In this document: piece after piece, positions 1 to 9,152 of the stretch
Layout: each line of letters begins with the position of its first letter
Numbering within the stretch: position 1 is the stretch's first letter
The notes under the pieces: model-generated
Told to the model about the DNA's origin: nothing
The model's input: the letters and a program-made list of their open reading frames with translations, nothing else
Database searches by the model: none
Assembly: GCF_014306105.1 (NCBI RefSeq)
Contig: NZ_JACRVF010000001.1
Location: 1,628,413-1,692,412, forward strand
Direction: 5' to 3'
Source of the DNA: Pontibacter cellulosilyticus
Lineage (GTDB): Bacteria; Bacteroidota; Bacteroidia; Cytophagales; Hymenobacteraceae
DNA: 64,000 bases
Position numbers and translations under genes: made by a program

Positions 1-3000
1 CTGATTGACAAAAGTGATGTAACCGGAGGTGCAGTTTTTACTTTCAGCCAGGATGAGGGGCTGCTCCAGCTGTCATACTCAGCAGGGGAAGCAAGCCCTG
101 AGGGATTACCAGAAACACAAAAACTGCCCGCAGCACTGGTAAACAGTATACTTAAAAGCGAAAAACGCAAAGCAATTACTGACACACGCGCATTTCTGAA
201 GAAGGCCTTACACAAAGACCTGACAGTTGTACCTATCACAACAGATACAGAACTGCTTGCGCTTATTTTAATATGGCCCGGCGATGAAGCGCACATGACG
301 CAGTCTTTCGCTGCCTTGCTTGATTTTATCGGCAGCGCCATAGGCAACTATATCTCCAGGCACAGACTCCTGCACCAACTCACACTCTCAGAGGACAAGT
401 ATAAATTGTTGTTCGAAGCCTCTTATGACGCAATTGTGCTGTTACAGGATGGCGTAGTAAAAGAATGTAACGAGAAGGCGCTGGAGTTTTTCAGGTGTAC
501 CCGCGAAGATCTGATAAATCACTCTCCTGTTGAATTTTCCCCTGCCTTTCAGCCGGACGGAAGCCGCTCAGATGTTAAAGGAGAGCAGATCATACAAGAA
601 GTACTAAGTACTGGCAGGCCCATTACTTTTGAATGGAAGCACCGTAGGAAAGATGGCACTGAGCTTGACACTGAAATTAATGCGAACCGCCTGCAGATAG
701 ATGGGCAGTACTATGTGCAGGGCTTCATGCGCGATACAACACAGCGCAACCAGGTGCAGCAGGCCATGCGGCGCCAGGAAATCCTGAATGAGTCGATGGC
801 TCAGTTTCGCAACTTCCTTGATAAAGTAAACCTGATATACTTCAGCTTGGATGTAAACGGCTACATTACCTATGCCAATGATTACTTTTTAAAGTATATT
901 GAGTATAGCCGTGAAGAACTGATCGGTCAGGATTATTTTGAGTTGCTGGTAACGGAGCACGACAGGGAGCAGCGCAGAGCAGAGTACCTTGCCACCCTAC
1001 AGTCACGGCAACTGAATACGTATTACGAACGCGACGTTATCTCCAAGACTGGCCAGACAAAGACTATCCGTTGGAACAGCATGTTTGAGTACAATGCTGA
1101 TGGCGAACTGATCGGATTAACTATTGTCGGTAAGGATATGACTGATAAGCGCATCGCCATGGAGGCTCTAAAGGATAATAAAATACGCCTGCAGGACCTC
1201 TTCGACAATGCCCATGACCTCATCCAGAATATTTCAGTTGACAATAAATTCATTTTCGTAAACCGTGCCTGGAAAGAGCGTCTGGGATATACAGATGAAG
1301 ACATTGAGACGCTGACACTGAATGACATTGTACATCCATACTACAAGGCGAAGCTGATTTACCAGTTGCGGAATCTGTATAAGGGTGAGAATGTAAATAA
1401 GATAGAAACAGTTTTTCTAACCAAGGCAGGCAAGCCGGTGCACCTTATCGGAAGTATAACCTGCAGCTGGCAGGATGGGCAACCGGTAGCTACCCGCGGT
1501 ATTTTGCATGATATCACAGACCGCATCAAGGCAGAACGATTGCAGAAAGTATACTATAGCATAGCCAATCTGGCCATCAGCAGTAAAGACCTTAACTCTC
1601 TGTACTCTGCCATACATCGGGAGCTAAGTAAGATCATCGAAACCCGCAACATATACATCGCGCTTTGCGACGATGAGCGGAGGACGCTGCACTTTGCATA
1701 CCTGGTGGACCAATACGTTGAGAAAACCGGCAGAGCACCAAAAGAAAGGCCTTTTACAAAAGGTTTATCAGAGTACATTATACAGTCGGGCAAACCACTG
1801 TATATGCAAAAGGCCGACCTGATAAAACTTGCCGAAGAGGAAAACCTGAAGATACACGGCGCCATTCCAGAAGTAATGCTTTGCTCTCCGCTTGCTATCG
1901 GCGACAGGATTATTGGAGTTATTACATTACAAGATTATCAGAACCCAGAGGCTTACGTGCATACAGATATTGAGATACTTCACTTTATCTCGAACCAGGT
2001 GGCACTTGCTATTGAGCGTAAACGAAACGAGGAGCAGATAAACACACAGAATGCGCGTCTGAATGCTATCTTCGAAAGTGGCACGCACCACATGTGGTCG
2101 CTTAATCGCCACTACGAACTCACATCTTTCAACCGAAACTTTGCCCAAAGCTTTGAGCAAGGGGCAGATCACAGGCTGGTGCCTTTCACTAAGATCGACA
2201 GTGAGAATATGCTTCCACTGCACCGAAACTCCTATGACTTCTGGAAAGAAAAGTATGAACTGGCATTTGAGGGCGAGCCTCAGCACTTTGAAGTACATTT
2301 ACTGCAGCCTGAGAGTTGGCGTGAAGTATACCTGCACCCTATCTACCTGGACAATGGTACCTTCGAGGAGATTTCAGGTATAGCTCTGGATATTACAGAT
2401 AAGAAAAAGTCTCAGTTGGCGCTGGCCGAAAATGAGGAGAAGTTCCGACATGTGTTCGAGTCTTTTCAGGATGTGTACTACCGCACCACCATGGATGGCG
2501 AGATAGAACTCATCAGCCCATCTGTGTACAACTTGCTAGGTTACCGTGAAACAGAAGTGATCGGCAAGAATGTTAAATCGTTTTATGCCAATCAGGAAGA
2601 TTTCAGTGAGCTGAAGCGCCTGGTGCTGGAACACGAAAGCATACGCGATTATGAAGTGGACATGCTGGGCAAGAACGGCACTAACATCAACCTGCTCATC
2701 GACAGCCGCCTTGCGTATGATGCCGAAGGAAACCCGATAGCCATGGAGGGTGTTGCCCGAGATGTTTCCGAATTAAAGCGCACTCAAAAAGAATTACTTG
2801 CCGCGAAAGAGGAAGCCGAAAACCTGCTGAAGGTGAAGACACAGTTCCTGGCTAACATGAGCCACGAGTTGCGCACGCCGATGAACGGCATTATTGGCAT
2901 GATCGATTTGCTGAGCCAGATGAACATAGACCCGGAACAGAGCGAATACATCGATACACTGCGTAAGTCGTCTGATGCATTACTGGCCATACTTAATGAT

Positions 3001-4347
3001 ATCCTGGATCTTTCTAAAATGCAGGCTGGCAAACTGGCTGTAAGCGAAAACAGCGTTGACCTGCACGAAACTATTGGAAAGATACACTCGCTGTTTGCAA
3101 ACAGGGCACAGCAAAAGGATTTGACTTTTACGTATGAGATTTCTGAGCAAACACCTCGTTATGTTGTTACTGACGAAACAAGGTTGCTGCAGATCCTTTC
3201 AAACCTTACTTCTAACGCTATTAAATTTACAAACTCCGGTGCGGTAAGTATAACCGTGGAAAGCGAGTGGCTGAGATTTGATAAGTACAAGATATTGGTT
3301 AGAGTAAAAGATTCCGGTATAGGTATTTCTCCTGAAAACCAGGCTTTGCTCTTTACCGACTTTACGCAATTAGATAATTCCTCCACCAAAACGTTTGGAG
3401 GAACCGGCCTGGGATTAGCCATATCTAAACAACTAACCCATTTGCTTGGAGGTGACATTGGTGTGGAATCTTTACCTGGCGATGGCAGCGTGTTCTGGTT
3501 CTACATTACGGTACGCAAAGCCAACGAAGCAGAGATAAAAGAGCACCATAGCCGCCAGCAGTTGATGGACGTAGAGCAAAAAGTACTGGACTATAAACCA
3601 ATAGTGCTGCTTGTTGATGATAACCAGATAAACCAGAAGGTGGCCCAAAAGCAACTGGAACGTTTAGGCTGTGAGATCGATGTGGCATCTAACGGCTATG
3701 AGGCAATAGACTATGCTACGTCCAGGTCTTACGATATCATCTTTATGGACATCCAGATGCCACAGATGGACGGCGTGACGGCTACAAAGCACATCAAAGA
3801 AAAGCTTGGCAGCAACTGCCCGCCTATCGTGGCCATGACAGCTTACTCTATGAAGGACGACGCTGAAAAGTTTATGAACCAGGGCATGGACGACTACGTG
3901 TCTAAACCTGTGAAAAGCGCCGACCTTTATGCCACTATCAGCAAATGGAAGGAAACGCCAAAAGTTGCAGACACAGAAGCTATAGAAGAAGGGGGCACGG
4001 CAGCAGACTTACCTATTATTGATAGCCAGGTTGTAGAGCAGCTGAAGCAGATAGGCGGAGAGGATTTTACCAAGCAACTGTATACAGAATTTGAGCAGGA
4101 GGCCGCTGAATTGCTGGAGGAGGCTAAAAAAGAACTGCAGGCACAACAATACAAGAGTATTTTGAGTACATTGCATCAGCTTAAGGGAACCGGCTTTACG
4201 CTAGGTATTAATCCGCTTGCTGAACTGGCTAAGCAACTCGAGCACGAGATCAAACACGATAAATTTGATACTGTGGATGATATGTTTGCAGAGCTGCTGG
4301 TACAATATGAAAATTATCGAAAAGCATATAAAGAAATTATTATCTAA
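1..4347 (+). CDS. Hybrid sensor histidine kinase, multi-PAS/GAF, 5'-truncated by window
   Basis: The frame is open from base 1, so the true start lies outside the window; the ATG at 295 is internal. The first ~100 residues look like the end of a GAF domain. Numbering from the ATG at 295, the order is PAS (~30-140), PAS (~172-290), PAS (~298-415), GAF (~420-580), PAS (~590-710), PAS (~722-840), HisKA with phospho-His 857 in MSHELRTPMNG, HATPase (NAIKF, DSGIGI, GGTGLGLAIS), receiver with phospho-Asp 1152 in FMDIQMPQMDG, and HPt with His 1294 in LHQLKG. It is a full phosphorelay in one chain. No transmembrane segment is visible in the part present, so it may be cytoplasmic. The ligand is unknown. 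The next gene, 9 bp downstream, is a lone receiver and a plausible phosphate acceptor from the HPt. Confidence 0.95.
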   Translation: MIDKSDVTGGAVFTFSQDEGLLQLSYSAGEASPEGLPETQKLPAALVNSILKSEKRKAITDTRAFLKKALHKDLTVVPITTDTELLALILIWPGDEAHMTQSFAALLDFIGSAIGNYISRHRLLHQLTLSEDKYKLLFEASYDAIVLLQDGVVKECNEKALEFFRCTREDLINHSPVEFSPAFQPDGSRSDVKGEQIIQEVLSTGRPITFEWKHRRKDGTELDTEINANRLQIDGQYYVQGFMRDTTQRNQVQQAMRRQEILNESMAQFRNFLDKVNLIYFSLDVNGYITYANDYFLKYIEYSREELIGQDYFELLVTEHDREQRRAEYLATLQSRQLNTYYERDVISKTGQTKTIRWNSMFEYNADGELIGLTIVGKDMTDKRIAMEALKDNKIRLQDLFDNAHDLIQNISVDNKFIFVNRAWKERLGYTDEDIETLTLNDIVHPYYKAKLIYQLRNLYKGENVNKIETVFLTKAGKPVHLIGSITCSWQDGQPVATRGILHDITDRIKAERLQKVYYSIANLAISSKDLNSLYSAIHRELSKIIETRNIYIALCDDERRTLHFAYLVDQYVEKTGRAPKERPFTKGLSEYIIQSGKPLYMQKADLIKLAEEENLKIHGAIPEVMLCSPLAIGDRIIGVITLQDYQNPEAYVHTDIEILHFISNQVALAIERKRNEEQINTQNARLNAIFESGTHHMWSLNRHYELTSFNRNFAQSFEQGADHRLVPFTKIDSENMLPLHRNSYDFWKEKYELAFEGEPQHFEVHLLQPESWREVYLHPIYLDNGTFEEISGIALDITDKKKSQLALAENEEKFRHVFESFQDVYYRTTMDGEIELISPSVYNLLGYRETEVIGKNVKSFYANQEDFSELKRLVLEHESIRDYEVDMLGKNGTNINLLIDSRLAYDAEGNPIAMEGVARDVSELKRTQKELLAAKEEAENLLKVKTQFLANMSHELRTPMNGIIGMIDLLSQMNIDPEQSEYIDTLRKSSDALLAILNDILDLSKMQAGKLAVSENSVDLHETIGKIHSLFANRAQQKDLTFTYEISEQTPRYVVTDETRLLQILSNLTSNAIKFTNSGAVSITVESEWLRFDKYKILVRVKDSGIGISPENQALLFTDFTQLDNSSTKTFGGTGLGLAISKQLTHLLGGDIGVESLPGDGSVFWFYITVRKANEAEIKEHHSRQQLMDVEQKVLDYKPIVLLVDDNQINQKVAQKQLERLGCEIDVASNGYEAIDYATSRSYDIIFMDIQMPQMDGVTATKHIKEKLGSNCPPIVAMTAYSMKDDAEKFMNQGMDDYVSKPVKSADLYATISKWKETPKVADTEAIEEGGTAADLPIIDSQVVEQLKQIGGEDFTKQLYTEFEQEAAELLEEAKKELQAQQYKSILSTLHQLKGTGFTLGINPLAELAKQLEHEIKHDKFDTVDDMFAELLVQYENYRKAYKEIII

Positions 4348-4356
4348 TTTACTCTT

Positions 4357-4734
4357 ATGGCAGAAAAAACGATCCTGATCGCAGAGGACAGCTCTGTGAT
4401 CCTGAACCTGACAAAAAAGATCCTTGAGCTTCAGAACTACAAAATACTGACTGCTAAGAACGGTGGTGAGGTGTTAAAGCAAGTAGAGAGTAACAAGATC
4501 GACGCAATTCTGATGGACCTGAACATACCTGTAAAAAACGGTATGGACTGTACCCGCGAAATTCGTGCGCACCAGGACAAGCAAATTGCAAACATTCCGA
4601 TAATTGCTGTAACAGGTAACGCCAACAACTACTCTATGGAGGATTTCAAGGAGGCTGGCATTAATGATTACCTGCCAAAGCCACTGGATTTTGATGCATT
4701 GGTACTAACCGTTAAGAAGTATACGGCTGAGTAA
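4357..4734 (+). CDS. Single-domain response regulator (CheY-like receiver)
   Basis: This 125-residue protein is one receiver domain with no output domain. The acidic pocket ED is at residues 10-11, the phospho-acceptor Asp is in LMDLNIP (~residue 53), the switch Thr is in AVTGN and the conserved Lys is in LPKPLD. It lies 9 bp after the hybrid kinase and directly abuts the next gene (TAA followed immediately by ATG), so all are probably co-transcribed. With no DNA-binding domain it likely relays phosphate or signals by protein contact. Its partner is inferred from position only. Confidence 0.93.
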   Translation: MAEKTILIAEDSSVILNLTKKILELQNYKILTAKNGGEVLKQVESNKIDAILMDLNIPVKNGMDCTREIRAHQDKQIANIPIIAVTGNANNYSMEDFKEAGINDYLPKPLDFDALVLTVKKYTAE

Positions 4735-5010
4735 ATGGAGCTAAAGTACACGCGGCCATTCTTAAACAAACTGGAGGATATTTTTGCAGAGTCGGATTTT
4801 GTGCTGCGCTACGAAAAAGGCAATTTTAAAGCCGGCTACTGTGTGCTGAAGGATATGAAAGTGGCTGTGGTAAATAAGTATTTCAGCCTGGAGGGCAAGA
4901 TCAACTGCCTCTATGATATCCTCCGTACTATTTCAGTGGACGAAAACCGACTGAGCGAAAAAAACCGGCAACTCTATCTCGACATCCGAAATCAGGAGAA
5001 AGCCAATTGA
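4735..5010 (+). CDS. Small conserved hypothetical protein
   Basis: A 91-residue soluble protein with mixed alpha/beta character and no signal peptide or membrane helix. Its ATG touches the stop of the receiver gene, and its own stop overlaps the TTG start of the downstream hydrolase, so it is embedded in a translationally coupled operon. The motif RYEKGNFKAGYCVL with a following helix-rich tail gives no recognised family. The coupling and sound codon use argue that it is real; function unknown. Confidence 0.8.
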   Translation: MELKYTRPFLNKLEDIFAESDFVLRYEKGNFKAGYCVLKDMKVAVVNKYFSLEGKINCLYDILRTISVDENRLSEKNRQLYLDIRNQEKAN

Positions 5011-5768
5011 AAGTAACATTTTTAGGCACGGGCACCTCGCAGGGCGTACCAGTAATAGGGTGCAGTTGCGAGGTGTGCCGCTCTGTAGATTACCGCGACA
5101 AGCGCCTGCGTGTGTCTGTGCACCTGCAGGTAGACGGCAAAAGCATTATCATCGACTCCGGCCCTGACTTCAGACAGCAGGTACTGCGTGAGCGCATCAA
5201 AACTTTGGATGCCCTTGTGTTTACACACGAGCACAAAGACCACACTGCCGGCCTTGACGATATCCGCGCCTATAACTTCTCTCAGAACAAAGACATTCCT
5301 ATTTTTGGTGAGCAACGCGTACTGGACCAGTTGCAGCGGGAATTCGCCTACATCTTTGCTGATTACAAGTATCCGGGCATACCGCGTGTAGAGCTTAATC
5401 CCATCCAGAACGAGCCTTTTAAGGTAGAGGGAGTTCCTTTTACGCCTATTCGTGTGCTGCATTACAAACTTCCGGTTTTAGGCTTCCGGGTAGGCGATTT
5501 TACCTACATCACCGATGCCAACCACATCAACCACGAAGAGAAGGAAAAAATAAAAGGATCAAAAGTAATTGTGCTGAATGCCTTGCGTAAAGAACCGCAC
5601 ATCTCCCACTTCTCCCTGCACGAGGCGGTTGACCTGCTGGAAGAACTGCAACCAGAGCAGGCCTATCTTACGCATATCAGCCACCTGCTAGGCCAGCACC
5701 GCGAGGTAGAACCCCAGTTGCCCGATTTTATTCACCTCGCCTACGATGGCCTGCAGATTGAAGTATAA
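5007..5768 (+). CDS. MBL-fold metallo-hydrolase (PhnP/tRNase Z-like)
   Basis: A 253-residue metallo-beta-lactamase-fold enzyme. The metal-binding motif is HEHKDHTAGLDDIR (~residues 74-87), preceded by IIIDSGPDFR and followed by ITDANHI and the late His in THISHLLGQH. The N-terminus KVTFLGTGTSQGVPVIGC is typical of the PhnP/phosphodiesterase-like branch, with the Cys-containing segment CSCEVC. The start is a TTG at 5007 overlapping the upstream TGA; AGGAG at 4994-4998 supports it and the family N-terminus begins exactly there. The substrate cannot be decided from sequence; a cyclic phosphodiester or RNA end is plausible. Confidence 0.88.
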   Translation: MKVTFLGTGTSQGVPVIGCSCEVCRSVDYRDKRLRVSVHLQVDGKSIIIDSGPDFRQQVLRERIKTLDALVFTHEHKDHTAGLDDIRAYNFSQNKDIPIFGEQRVLDQLQREFAYIFADYKYPGIPRVELNPIQNEPFKVEGVPFTPIRVLHYKLPVLGFRVGDFTYITDANHINHEEKEKIKGSKVIVLNALRKEPHISHFSLHEAVDLLEELQPEQAYLTHISHLLGQHREVEPQLPDFIHLAYDGLQIEV

Positions 5769-5860
5769 GTCTGGAGTTACGAGTTCTGAGTTCTTAGTGC
5801 CGAGTTAGAATTTAGATGCAGGAATTTATACTTGCAGCTGGCTTTGTTGCTTAAGGAAAT

Positions 5861-5916
5861 GTAATTCGTAATTCGTAATTCGTAATTCGTAATTCGTAAT
5901 TCGTAATTCGTAATTC
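5861..5916. repeat. Tandem repeat, 8 perfect copies of GTAATTC
   Basis: Eight uninterrupted heptamers GTAATTC run from 5861 to 5916 and end 7 bp before the GTG start of the NFACT gene. The unit length is not a multiple of three, and the array lies in the upstream leader or promoter, so copy-number slippage would change spacing rather than reading frame. Confidence 0.97.
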
Positions 5917-5923
5917 TAATAAG

Positions 5924-7495
5924 GTGCATTTAAACTACTACTTTCTTCGCCAGTTAACCACTGAACTCGGCCACAAACTGATCGGCATGAAGGCTGTTAC
6001 GGCTTTTACGCAGAATAAAGGTGAGCTTGTGTTGGGTTTTGCTGGGGATGGGGAGGAATTCTATATTCGTGCCTTGCTTACCTCGCAGTTTACCTCTCTC
6101 TCCTTCCCTTCTGATTTTAAAAGAGCCCGGGCCAACACCATGGAATTAATGGAGCCGATGCAGGGACAAACCGTGGAGGAGGTAGTGCAGCACCAGAACG
6201 AACGCAGCTTCTTCCTTAAATTATCTGATGGCTTTTTGCTGCTGTTCAAGCTGTTTGGTAACCGTTCTAACATCATACTTTATCAGCATGAGGAGCCGGT
6301 AGAGCTGTTCCGCAAAAAACTTTTTGCCGACGCTGATCTGAACCCGCTTCAGATGCATCGGCCTTTGCAGCAGAATTATGATGCCTTTGCAGCTGCAAAC
6401 GGAAATATACGGAAAGTATACCCTACCTTCGGAGAACTGCCGGCTTTATACCTGGCACAGCAGCAGTACGAACAGCACTCTCTGGATCAAAAGTGGGAGC
6501 TGGCGCAAAACTTACTCGATGTCTTAGAGGCTCCTGCATCATATTACATTATCCGCCTAGAAGAAAAGTTACGCCTTTCACTGCTGCCACTCGGCGAGGT
6601 AGTTTATACTTACACTAGCCCGTTAGAGGCGCTAAATGCCTATACCCGTTTATACTTATCTGAAACGGGTTACGAGCGGCAATACACCCAGGCAAAACAA
6701 CAGCTGGAGCGGAAGCTGCATGTAACGCAAACAGTGCTAGAACAGTCGGGAGCCAAGGTGAATGAGCTAAGGCATAATAAGTCCTACTCACAAACAGCCG
6801 ACGTGATAATGGCTAACCTCACCAATATTCCGCCACGTGCCACAGAGGTAGAACTGTACGACTTTTACACCGACCAAAACCGTACTTATAAACTAAAGGA
6901 AGGCGAAACGCCCCAGAAGTTTGCAGAGCGCCTATACCGCAAAGCTAAGAACCAGCATGTTGAGGTACAGCAACTGGAAGAAAAGGTAGAGCGTAAACTG
7001 GAGGAGGCTATAATTTTGGAGGATGCCCTGAAAGCGCTTTCGGAAGCAGATGATTACAAAAAGTTAAAGGTATTTCTGCGGGAGCATGCCCCGCTGCTAA
7101 CCACAAAGCAACAGGCAATGCAGGAAGCACCTTTCCGCGTTTTTGAAACAGAAGGTTATAAAATACTGGTAGGAAAAAGCGCCAAGAACAACGACGAACT
7201 CACTCAACGCCATACTTACAAAGAAGACCTTTGGCTGCATGCTAAGGATGTGTCGGGCTCGCATGTGGTGGTAAAATACCAGGCAGGCAAAACCATACCT
7301 GCCACCGTGCTCGAAAAAGCAGCCCAACTGGCAGCCTTCTACAGTAAACGCAAATCCGACTCGCTTTGCCCTGTACTATACACACCTAAAAAATGGGTGC
7401 GAAAACCTAAAGGTGCTGCCCCCGGCGCGGTGGTGGTAGAACGTGAGAAAGTTATACTTGTAAAGCCTGAGAACCCTTTTGAGCGGATTAGGTAG
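5924..7495 (+). CDS. rqcH: NFACT family protein (RqcH/Rqc2/NEMF-like)
   Basis: A 523-residue protein with the NFACT layout: an N-terminal NFACT-N domain (HLNYYFLRQLTTEL, ~1-190), a central coiled coil (~235-400), and a C-terminal NFACT-R RNA-binding domain (~410-520) with the hallmark DLWLHAKDVSGSHVVV. Family members bind the 50S subunit carrying a stalled peptidyl-tRNA and, in some bacteria, add alanine tails in ribosome quality control. The chosen start is GTG at 5924, because HLNYY is the usual family beginning. A 7-bp tandem repeat sits just upstream. The family is clear; an Ala-tailing role here is inferred. Confidence 0.88.
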   Translation: MHLNYYFLRQLTTELGHKLIGMKAVTAFTQNKGELVLGFAGDGEEFYIRALLTSQFTSLSFPSDFKRARANTMELMEPMQGQTVEEVVQHQNERSFFLKLSDGFLLLFKLFGNRSNIILYQHEEPVELFRKKLFADADLNPLQMHRPLQQNYDAFAAANGNIRKVYPTFGELPALYLAQQQYEQHSLDQKWELAQNLLDVLEAPASYYIIRLEEKLRLSLLPLGEVVYTYTSPLEALNAYTRLYLSETGYERQYTQAKQQLERKLHVTQTVLEQSGAKVNELRHNKSYSQTADVIMANLTNIPPRATEVELYDFYTDQNRTYKLKEGETPQKFAERLYRKAKNQHVEVQQLEEKVERKLEEAIILEDALKALSEADDYKKLKVFLREHAPLLTTKQQAMQEAPFRVFETEGYKILVGKSAKNNDELTQRHTYKEDLWLHAKDVSGSHVVVKYQAGKTIPATVLEKAAQLAAFYSKRKSDSLCPVLYTPKKWVRKPKGAAPGAVVVEREKVILVKPENPFERIR

Positions 7496-7937
7496 AGTTT
7501 AGCTTATACTTTGGTATTCTGCGCATAAGTACTGTTCCATTTTCCTTTCAGCCCTCACTCGCCTCTAGCGAGTGTGCACTATCCTACGGCCTCTAGCCGC
7601 TTTAATTTATGCCATCGAACAGAAGTATCCACTTTCATCTCGGACAGCGTGAGAGATCTTAATAAAATACTCTTGTACTAGTTTTGAATAGATCTCATAC
7701 AGCTACGCTGGTCCCTTTCGACTCCCGTCTCAGGCATATTCGAGATGACAAGAGTTCTTTATTAATACACTGAACTGACCGCAATTAGATTACAGGCGGA
7801 TTCTATACTCAGGTAGCCAAAACAGTTTAGCTGCAAAAGCAGTTGAGGCAGCTTTATACAACGGATTACTAAAAATCAGTAGATGCTGATCTCTAAAGAA
7901 GCAGGAAGAAGTATAAGAGGAGATAGGAAAAGTAGAG
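7496..7937. other. Gene-free stretch with hairpins and a dispersed repeat-like element
   Basis: No credible gene is seen. Two neighbouring hairpins share the loop word CCTCTA: CACTCG (7556-7561) with CGAGTG (7569-7574), and CGGC (7587-7590) with GCCG (7596-7599). From 7635 to 7749 the sequence is bounded by TCATCTCG and TCGAGATGAC, resembling an element at 49687-49754. These look like intergenic repeats and not coding sequence. Confidence 0.5.
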
Positions 7938-8019
7938 TGCGCACGGGGAGATTCGAACTCCCACACCCGAAGGCACCACCCCCTCAAGATGGCGTGTCTA
8001 CCAATTTCACCACGTGCGC
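7938..8019 (-). tRNA. tRNA-Leu (anticodon GAG)
   Basis: Read on the minus strand, the acceptor GCGCACG pairs with CGTGCGC and the discriminator is A. The anticodon stem CCATC/GGTGG encloses loop TTGAGGG, giving anticodon GAG. A variable arm with a short stem is typical of tRNA-Leu, and the T loop TTCGAAT is present. CCA is not encoded. A consensus promoter lies 17 bp upstream. Confidence 0.96.
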
Positions 8020-8035
8020 AGGTAAAAGGTGGATA

Positions 8036-8066
8036 CAAAAGTAAAGAGCTGCTCCGAAATATGCAA
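8036..8066 (-). promoter_or_regulatory. Promoter of tRNA-Leu(GAG)
   Basis: On the minus strand TTG, 20 bp, TACTTTTG (the latter at 8036-8043) matches the Bacteroidota -33 TTG / -7 TAnnTTTG consensus. Transcription would start near 8031, about 12 bp before the tRNA. Confidence 0.75.
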
Positions 8067-8366
8067 GAATCGCCTTATTTGCTTTGCTTCTTCAGCTCAT
8101 ATTACATGCCATCAGTCATTCATTAACAAGATTATCAACAACTTAACTTTTCTTTATAAAATAATATTGGTTTATTCTTGATTTCAGAAACCATCTTAGG
8201 CTTACTGCTTGTTCAGAATACAAGTAACAGCTACTAATTATCTGCATAACATCCCGATCCGAATGCTTTTGCATGAATAATTAGGACAATATGTAGCTAA
8301 CCCTTAACTTTATTAAAATACAATTGTTTGGGTATTAGGGTATTGGCAATTTAGTTTCAAAGGTAT

Positions 8367-9125
8367 ATGAGCTTAGAGATCAAAGGACTAACAAAGGCTT
8401 TCGGGAGGAAACAGGTGCTACAGGACCTGAACATTACCATAGAGCAAGGGCATTGCTATTGCCTGTTGGGGAAGAATGGTGTTGGCAAAAGCACTTTCTT
8501 AAACTGTATTCTTGATCTTATTCAGCCTGATAGCGGCACCATTACCTTATATGGTAAAGATTACCACCAGAACGCATTTGAGGTAAAGCAAATTGTTGGG
8601 GCTCTCTGCGAAGATAACCCTCTGATTGAGGAGTTTACAGGTCTGGAGTATCTAAACTTTATTGCCAAGCTGTATAAAATACCTACCACAGAAGCTACAG
8701 AGCGCATCACTAGTCTTACAAACTACTTTTTCACCGATAAAGAATCGCTGCACAAGAACATTGCCGGCTACTCTACTGGTATGAAGAAGAAAGTAGGTAT
8801 AGCCGCTGCTATACTTCATAAGCCCAGCGTCCTTATCCTGGACGAGCCTTTTACAGGGCTTGACCCGATTGCGGCGCAACTGCTCGTAAACCTGATCCGC
8901 AACTACAGCACGCCAGGCAGAGTGGTGCTTATCTCGTCTCATGACCTAAACTATGTTGAGAAGGTAGCCACCCATATTGGTGTGCTTAACGACGGCCAAC
9001 TGATGTACAATGGCTCAGTGCAGGAGTTTACCATGAACGGCGAAAACCTGATAGACCAGGCTCTGTTCCAGCTGTTGCTGCCTCATCACAACACCGAATC
9101 GAACATCGACTGGATGCTTAGCTAA
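8367..9125 (+). CDS. ABC transporter ATP-binding protein
   Basis: A 252-residue ATPase with Walker A GKNGVGKST (~residues 36-44), a Q-loop region, signature YSTGMKKKVGIA, Walker B VLILDEPFTG and the switch His in ISSHDL. The signature deviates from LSGGQ (STGMK), as in many DRA/CcmA-type exporter ATPases. The following gene, 27 bp downstream, encodes a polytopic protein, presumably the permease. There is no binding protein, so export or membrane processing is more likely than import. Cargo unknown. The gene-free 8020-8366 before it is AT-rich and holds only the tRNA promoter. Confidence 0.93.
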   Translation: MSLEIKGLTKAFGRKQVLQDLNITIEQGHCYCLLGKNGVGKSTFLNCILDLIQPDSGTITLYGKDYHQNAFEVKQIVGALCEDNPLIEEFTGLEYLNFIAKLYKIPTTEATERITSLTNYFFTDKESLHKNIAGYSTGMKKKVGIAAAILHKPSVLILDEPFTGLDPIAAQLLVNLIRNYSTPGRVVLISSHDLNYVEKVATHIGVLNDGQLMYNGSVQEFTMNGENLIDQALFQLLLPHHNTESNIDWMLS

Positions 9126-9152
9126 GGTAGTTTAGACGCTTAATAGAATTTG

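Noticed and set aside
5861..5916. CRISPR-like array
   Set aside because: Units are only 7 bp, contiguous, without spacers.
7790..8038. 82-codon frame over tRNA-Leu(GAG)
   Set aside because: Overlaps the whole tRNA and its upstream region; codon use is not gene-like.
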